Shown: piece by piece, positions 1 through 3,477 of the stretch
Layout of the letters: each line of letters opens with the position of its first letter
How positions within the stretch are numbered: position 1 is the stretch's first letter
Notes under the pieces: model-generated
Database searches by the model: none
Told to the model about the DNA's origin: nothing
The model's input: the letters and a program-made list of their open reading frames with translations, nothing else
Program-made: the position numbers and the translations under genes
Source of the DNA: an uncultured Campylobacter sp.
Lineage (GTDB): Bacteria; Campylobacterota; Campylobacteria; Campylobacterales; Campylobacteraceae
Assembly: GCF_937949835.1 (NCBI RefSeq)
Contig: NZ_CALEDC010000434.1
Span: 1 to 5,896, forward strand
Direction: 5' to 3'
DNA length: 5,896 bases

Positions 1-1008
1 GAACAGGGCTTGGTATTGTTTGACCAGCGCGTTTTTCGGCTCGGTTAAAATTCTAACCATCGCCTTTTCGTCAATCTCGTTTAGCGTAGCCACTATGTGC
101 AAACGCCCGATGAGCTCGGGGATTATGCCGTAATGCACCAGATCGTCGGCCTCGACCATGTTTAGCAAATTTAAGCTCTCTTTCTTGCTGCGCTTTGTTT
201 GGTTAAATCCGAGCACGTTCTGCCCGATGCGGCGGTTGATGATCTCGTTTAGCCCATCGAACGCGCCGCCGCAGACGAATAGGATATTAGTAGTATCGAT
301 CTGGATGAAGTCCTGATTTGGATGCTTGCGACCGCCCTTTGGAGGGATATTTACGACGCTTCCTTCGATGATTTTAAGTAGCGCTTGCTGTACCCCTTCG
401 CCGCTTACGTCGCGCGTGATGCTACGGTTTTCGCTCATTCGCGCGATCTTATCGATCTCATCTACGAATACGATACCGCGCTGCGCCTTCTCTACGTCGC
501 CGTCCGCGGCCTGCAAAAGGCGGGTGAGGATATTTTCTACGTCCTCGCCGACGTAGCCCGCTTCCGTTAGGCTCGTAGCGTCGCTAATGGCGATCGGCAC
601 GTCCAAAAATCGCGCCAAGGTCTGCGCCATAAGCGTCTTGCCGCTGCCGGTAGGCCCGATAAGCAAGATATTTGATTTTGAAATTTCGGTATCGTCGCCC
701 TTCGCGTCGGTCTGCCTGAAAATTCTTTTATAGTGGTTGTAAACGCCGACGCTAAAAATTTTCTTAGCGCGCTCCTGACCGATGACGTAGCGGTTGAGAA
801 CCTCCATCAGCGCCTTTGGCTTGATAGCCTCGAAATCGATCTCTTTATTTTGATTTTGTATCGCCTCGTTTTGGCCTTCGCTGCCATGGATAGCGGCGTA
901 TGCCATATCGATACAATAGCTGCAGATAGCCGCCGTACCGTCGTCGTTAGGATAGATACGACGCCCGTCCGCGCCCGTCTCACCGCAAAAACTGCACTTA
1001 TTTGCCAT
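1..1008 (-). CDS. clpX: ATP-dependent Clp protease ATP-binding subunit ClpX (partial, C-terminus beyond left edge)
   Basis: Hexameric AAA+ unfoldase that feeds tagged or misfolded cytoplasmic proteins to the ClpP peptidase. The 336 codons present start at ATG 1008 and run open to position 1. Seen in order: an N-terminal zinc-binding domain with two CxxC pairs (C5/C8 and C29/C32); Walker A GPTGSGKT at 118-125; the pore loop GYVG at 151-154; Walker B with D183-E184 in FVDEIDK; the RKH pore loop at 227-229; the ClpP-docking tripeptide LGF at 266-268 (IGF in E. coli); and PELIGRL with arginine finger R302. The protein is cut after KQYQALF, so the small C-terminal subdomain with the sensor-2 GARGLR motif (about 70-80 residues) is missing only because the window ends. 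It is the last visible gene of the queH-fabZ-lpxA-clpX run, and its start shares one base with the lpxA stop. Every diagnostic motif present is intact; identification is secure. Confidence 0.98.
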   Translation of the reverse strand, partial: MANKCSFCGETGADGRRIYPNDDGTAAICSYCIDMAYAAIHGSEGQNEAIQNQNKEIDFEAIKPKALMEVLNRYVIGQERAKKIFSVGVYNHYKRIFRQTDAKGDDTEISKSNILLIGPTGSGKTLMAQTLARFLDVPIAISDATSLTEAGYVGEDVENILTRLLQAADGDVEKAQRGIVFVDEIDKIARMSENRSITRDVSGEGVQQALLKIIEGSVVNIPPKGGRKHPNQDFIQIDTTNILFVCGGAFDGLNEIINRRIGQNVLGFNQTKRSKKESLNLLNMVEADDLVHYGIIPELIGRLHIVATLNEIDEKAMVRILTEPKNALVKQYQALF

Positions 1009-1799
1009 TAAATTTTACCTTTATCTAGCGGAATTCCGCGTTTTGTGTTGATTATAAACTCGCACATCTTGCGCACGTTTTGATCGCTCGTTTCGTTTAA
1101 TAAAATTTGCGCCTGCTCCTTTAAACCCCTGCCTTGGTTGAATAAAAATTTATACGCCCGATTTATCGTCTCGACCGTCTCTTTATCGAAGCGGCGGCGG
1201 ATGCCCGTTAAATTTAGCCCGCGAATATAGGCGCGGTTGCCCTCGGCTAGACAAAACGGCACCACATCCTGACTAAGCGCGCTAGCCCCTGCGATCATGC
1301 AGCTCTCGCCGATTTGGACGAACTGATGCACGGGGGTAAGCCCGCCGATAACGGCATAATCGCCCATTACGACGTGGCCTGCGAGCGTAGCGTTGTTGGC
1401 TAGGATTATGTTGCTGCCCAGCACGCAATCGTGCGCGATATGGCAATACGCCATCATAAAGAGATTATCGCCGATGCGCGTAAATCCGTCGCCCTTATGC
1501 GAGCCCGAGCTGATCGTGCAAAACTCGTGAATCGTAGCGTTTTTGCCGATGATTAGCCCCGTTCGCTCACCCTCTTCAAAGCTCATATCCTGCGGAATTT
1601 CGCCCACGATCGCGTATGAAAAAATTTTAGAGCCCTCGCCGATTTGCGTATCGCCGATGATGCGCGCGCCCTGCTTGATCGTGCAGCCGTCTGCGATTTT
1701 AGCCTGCGCGCTTATGAAAGCATACGGCTCGATCACAACCTCGGCTCCAATCTGCGCGCCGTCCTCGATGATCGCCGTGTGGTGAACTTTAGCCATCAT
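1008..1799 (-). CDS. lpxA: Acyl-[ACP]-UDP-N-acetylglucosamine O-acyltransferase LpxA
   Basis: Cytoplasmic, trimeric enzyme of the first step of lipid A synthesis. It transfers an (R)-3-hydroxyacyl chain from ACP to the 3-position of UDP-GlcNAc, or of its 3-amino analogue in some bacteria. The 263 residues match the family length (262 in E. coli). Residues 1 to about 185 show the repeating hexapeptides of a left-handed beta helix (e.g. [24 protein letters not shown]); the rest is the helical C-terminal domain with [11 protein letters not shown]. The catalytic base is H123 in HIAHDC (E. coli H125). H142 and H158 match E. coli H144 and H160. G171 matches the chain-length ruler G173, which in E. 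coli permits C14 chains. E. coli H99-R100 is replaced here by S97-S98. Two adjacent ATGs (1799 and 1796) are possible starts, and the first overlaps the fabZ stop. Between fabZ and clpX, as in C. jejuni; lpxB is not next to it. Confidence 0.97.
   Translation of the reverse strand: MMAKVHHTAIIEDGAQIGAEVVIEPYAFISAQAKIADGCTIKQGARIIGDTQIGEGSKIFSYAIVGEIPQDMSFEEGERTGLIIGKNATIHEFCTISSGSHKGDGFTRIGDNLFMMAYCHIAHDCVLGSNIILANNATLAGHVVMGDYAVIGGLTPVHQFVQIGESCMIAGASALSQDVVPFCLAEGNRAYIRGLNLTGIRRRFDKETVETINRAYKFLFNQGRGLKEQAQILLNETSDQNVRKMCEFIINTKRGIPLDKGKI
1018..1022 (-). promoter_or_regulatory. Ribosome binding site of clpX inside the end of lpxA
   Basis: Read on the minus strand, AAAGG lies 9 bases before the clpX ATG and within the last codons of lpxA. 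Stop and start form TAATG with one shared base (1008). This supports translation reinitiation from lpxA into clpX and fixes the clpX start directly ahead of the zinc-binding domain. Confidence 0.7.
1794..1799 (-). promoter_or_regulatory. fabZ/lpxA stop-start overlap with two tandem start codons
   Basis: On the minus strand the junction reads ATGATG, with the fabZ TGA embedded (1798-1796). Start at 1799 gives a 4-base ATGA overlap; start at 1796 gives a 1-base TGATG overlap. No strong Shine-Dalgarno lies just upstream (the sequence is GATAATGGATAA), so lpxA translation probably depends on ribosomes finishing fabZ. The two starts differ by a single methionine, and the sequence cannot decide between them. 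Confidence 0.75.
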
Positions 1800-2245
1800 T
1801 TATCCATTATCATCGCTTGAAGTTCAGCCTGCGCGGCCAGTGTGGCGCCGTCGTTGATGTAGGCTTCGCCCTTTAGCACCCAGATGCGTCCGCGATGTTT
1901 GATTACGCTGATTCGATACTCAAGCTTGTCGCCGGGGCGGACCGGGTTTCTAAATTTAGCGTTGTCGATACTCATAAAATACACGACCTTATCGCTTAAA
2001 TTGGCGCCGTCTTTCTCCATGCTCTTAAACGCCAACACGCCGCCCGCCTGCGCTAAGCCCTCGATGATCATTACGCCCGGATAGATCGGATGGCCTGGGA
2101 AGTGGCCCTGAAAGATCTGCTCGTTGTAGGTTACGTTTTTATAGGCCTTGATGCTTTCGCCTATGCTGAGCTCTTCGACGCGATCTATCAGCAAAAACGG
2201 AAAACGATGAGGTAGGATGGAGAGAATTTCGTTTATATCTATCAT
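1796..2245 (-). CDS. fabZ: 3-hydroxyacyl-[acyl-carrier-protein] dehydratase FabZ
   Basis: Cytoplasmic hot-dog-fold enzyme of type II fatty acid synthesis that dehydrates (R)-3-hydroxyacyl-ACP to trans-2-enoyl-ACP. The 149 residues are the normal FabZ length. [12 protein letters not shown] at 11-22 is the family's N-terminal signature. The active-site segment [12 protein letters not shown] begins at residue 47, with catalytic H48 and, on the central helix, E62 ([11 protein letters not shown]). [11 protein letters not shown] is the conserved later strand-turn. The FabZ-type active site (Glu rather than FabA's Asp on the helix), together with no FabA-like length or motif, argues against FabA. 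The ATG at 2245 has an AAGG seven bases upstream. The stop overlaps the lpxA start, so the enzyme that uses hydroxyacyl-ACP for fatty acids is co-translated with the one that uses it for lipid A. Nothing is degenerate; identification is secure. Confidence 0.97.
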   Translation of the reverse strand: MIDINEILSILPHRFPFLLIDRVEELSIGESIKAYKNVTYNEQIFQGHFPGHPIYPGVMIIEGLAQAGGVLAFKSMEKDGANLSDKVVYFMSIDNAKFRNPVRPGDKLEYRISVIKHRGRIWVLKGEAYINDGATLAAQAELQAMIMDK

Positions 2246-2278
2246 TGATCTGCCTTTTTTAGAAATTTTAGAATCTTA
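2246..2278 (-). promoter_or_regulatory. queH-fabZ spacer with fabZ ribosome binding site
   Basis: The 33-base gap carries, on the minus strand, AAAAAAGG ending at 2253, seven bases before the fabZ ATG: a good Shine-Dalgarno. I see no hairpin plus T-run that would end queH transcription here, and no convincing -10/-35 pair for a separate fabZ promoter, so read-through from queH into fabZ is likely. Confidence 0.65.
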
Positions 2279-3412
2279 TCAAATTCTTACTAAAATTTCC
2301 CTAACGTCTAAAAATATGCGCGAGAGCCCGTAAATTTGAACTTTGGCGGCTCTTATCTCGTCCGTGACGATGATCGGCGAGAGCGAGCCCGCAGCGCACA
2401 GGGCGGCGCGAGTTTTATTTTGGCGCGCAAGACTCGGCGGGTTTTTTAGCATTTCGGATACGCTTTTGAAATTTGATCTTGAAATTTCGTTAAATTTCGC
2501 CAGACTTAAAATTTTAATCTCGCCCTTGTCGCTGCAAAAAATTTCGCACTCTCGCTCCACGCTAAGCTTTACGTTTTCACGAGTAAAATGCGAGCCAAAT
2601 AGCACAAACGAAGGCACGACCTCGCCGTCAAATTTAATCCATGCGCGCAGCAGGCGGTAGTTTAAAAACCGATCGCGCAGCACGCTAAATTTAACCCCTT
2701 TTCTTTCGAGCGAACAAAGCTTTTTGTAAAATTTCAACTTCTCCTCTACCGAAGCGGGCAAGATTTGCCTATCGATCGGCGACATTAGCTCGTAAATTTC
2801 GGCATCGCAGGCTAAATTTCGCCTCAAATCCGCCGTCAAGCTTCCGTCCGAATTCCGCTCAGCCTTTCGCTGCTCATTCCGCTGTGCCGCGAGCGCATAG
2901 ATGCAGCCGCAGTAGTTTTGATGATAGAGCGCGTCTTTTTTCGCAAGCGCAAACTGCTCGTTCGTGCCGCCATTTTTGCGAAAATCGGGCGCGATAAACT
3001 CCAGTCCGCAGCGCTCGCAGATACGTTGCAACGAGGCGCAAAGCTGAGAGTGCGATTTTTTGGGGCTCATTAGAAGCGTCGTAGTGATTTTGCGCTCGCC
3101 TAGGCTTAGCGCGAGCTCGGCCGTTTTTTGCATGCGAAAATCAAAGCAAAACTCGCAGCGCGCGCCCTTTTCTGGCTCGTTTTCAAGCCCGCGCGCACCC
3201 TGCAGCCAGCCCTGAAAATCATACTCGCCCGGGATAAATTTAATCCCTAAATTCTCGCAAACCCGCTTTGCGTCGTGCATTCTAAGAACGTATTCGCCAT
3301 AGGGGTGGATGTTTGGATCGTAGAAATAGCCTATTAGCGGCTCTTGCGCGAGCTCTTTCAAGCGGCGCAAAAAATAATCGCAATCGACCGAGCAGCAGAT
3401 GTGAACCAGCAA
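2279..3412 (-). CDS. queH: Epoxyqueuosine reductase QueH (DUF208 family) with long C-terminal extension
   Basis: QueH performs the last step of tRNA queuosine synthesis, reducing epoxyqueuosine to queuosine at the wobble position of tRNAs with GUN anticodons; it is an iron-sulfur enzyme unrelated to cobalamin-dependent QueG. Residues 1 to about 175 carry the family signature: CCSVDC at 6-11, YDPNIHPYGEY at 31-41, CEFCFDFR with C86/C89, TTLLMSPKKSHSQL at 111-124, PDFRKNGG at 142-149 and YCGC at 167-170. C6, C7, C86 and C89 fit the cluster ligands known for the family. A charged stretch (about 177-199, QRNEQRKAERN) leads to a further 180 residues (to 377) that I do not recognise; the core alone is about 180-200 residues in many bacteria. 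The start is TTG at 3412: an in-frame TAA lies two codons upstream, the next ATG (M45) would delete the CC motif, and AAAGGG sits 7 bases ahead. First gene of the minus-strand run, divergent from the DUF748 gene. Confidence 0.93.
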   Translation of the reverse strand: MLVHICCSVDCDYFLRRLKELAQEPLIGYFYDPNIHPYGEYVLRMHDAKRVCENLGIKFIPGEYDFQGWLQGARGLENEPEKGARCEFCFDFRMQKTAELALSLGERKITTTLLMSPKKSHSQLCASLQRICERCGLEFIAPDFRKNGGTNEQFALAKKDALYHQNYCGCIYALAAQRNEQRKAERNSDGSLTADLRRNLACDAEIYELMSPIDRQILPASVEEKLKFYKKLCSLERKGVKFSVLRDRFLNYRLLRAWIKFDGEVVPSFVLFGSHFTRENVKLSVERECEIFCSDKGEIKILSLAKFNEISRSNFKSVSEMLKNPPSLARQNKTRAALCAAGSLSPIIVTDEIRAAKVQIYGLSRIFLDVREILVRI

Positions 3413-3419
3413 ATTTTAA

Positions 3420-3425
3420 CCCTTT
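3420..3425 (-). promoter_or_regulatory. Ribosome binding site that fixes the queH TTG start
   Basis: AAAGGG on the minus strand lies 7 bases before TTG 3412. Together with the in-frame TAA at 3418-3416, it makes TTG the only start that keeps the N-terminal CC motif. Confidence 0.75.
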
Positions 3426-3441
3426 GCACGAAATTTTTGGA

Positions 3442-3447
3442 TATAAT
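3442..3447 (+). promoter_or_regulatory. Candidate -10 element for the DUF748 gene
   Basis: A perfect TATAAT on the plus strand, preceded by a T-run and TGGA (TTTTTGGATATAAT). This resembles Campylobacter sigma-70 promoters, which rely on the -10 and T-rich upstream DNA. TTGCAC at 3424-3429 is only 12 bases away, too close for a normal -35. Transcription would begin near 3453-3455, leaving a leader of roughly 25 bases before ATG 3478. Confidence 0.6.
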
Positions 3448-3451
3448 TTTA
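3446..3451 (-). promoter_or_regulatory. Candidate -10 element for the queH operon
   Basis: TAAAAT on the minus strand matches the sigma-70 -10 consensus at five of six bases and would place transcription start about 15 bases before the queH Shine-Dalgarno. No -35 element at the usual spacing is convincing, but Campylobacter vegetative promoters often lack one. It shares two bases with the plus-strand TATAAT. Confidence 0.4.
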
Positions 3452-3467
3452 CGCTATCAAAATTAAT

Positions 3468-3474
3468 GAGCGGA
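3468..3474 (+). promoter_or_regulatory. Ribosome binding site region deciding the DUF748 gene start
   Basis: GAGCGGA precedes ATG 3478, with GAG seven bases from the start. An in-frame ATG at 3466 would add MSGK, but it has only AT-rich DNA and no Shine-Dalgarno ahead and would sit only about a dozen bases from the predicted transcript end. The 3478 start is therefore preferred. Confidence 0.55.
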
Positions 3475-3477
3475 AAA

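Noticed and set aside
326..1011. Plus-strand open frames opposite clpX
   Set aside because: clpX on the minus strand carries every family motif in one frame; the opposite frames have none and are shadows.
2246..2278. Rho-independent terminator between queH and fabZ
   Set aside because: The minus strand shows A-rich sequence and the fabZ ribosome site but no stable stem followed by a T-run.
1543..2660. Plus-strand open frames opposite lpxA, fabZ and the 3' part of queH
   Set aside because: All lie within genes identified on the minus strand, lack ribosome sites and show no domain signature.
2836..2885. Repeated ATTCCGCT in the queH linker region as a short tandem repeat
   Set aside because: Only two imperfect copies 26 bases apart, encoding a charged QRNEQRKAERN linker; too weak to call a repeat element.
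3424..3447. TTGCAC plus TATAAT as a classical -35/-10 promoter
   Set aside because: The spacer is only 12 bases, too short for a normal sigma-70 promoter; only the -10 is retained as a candidate.
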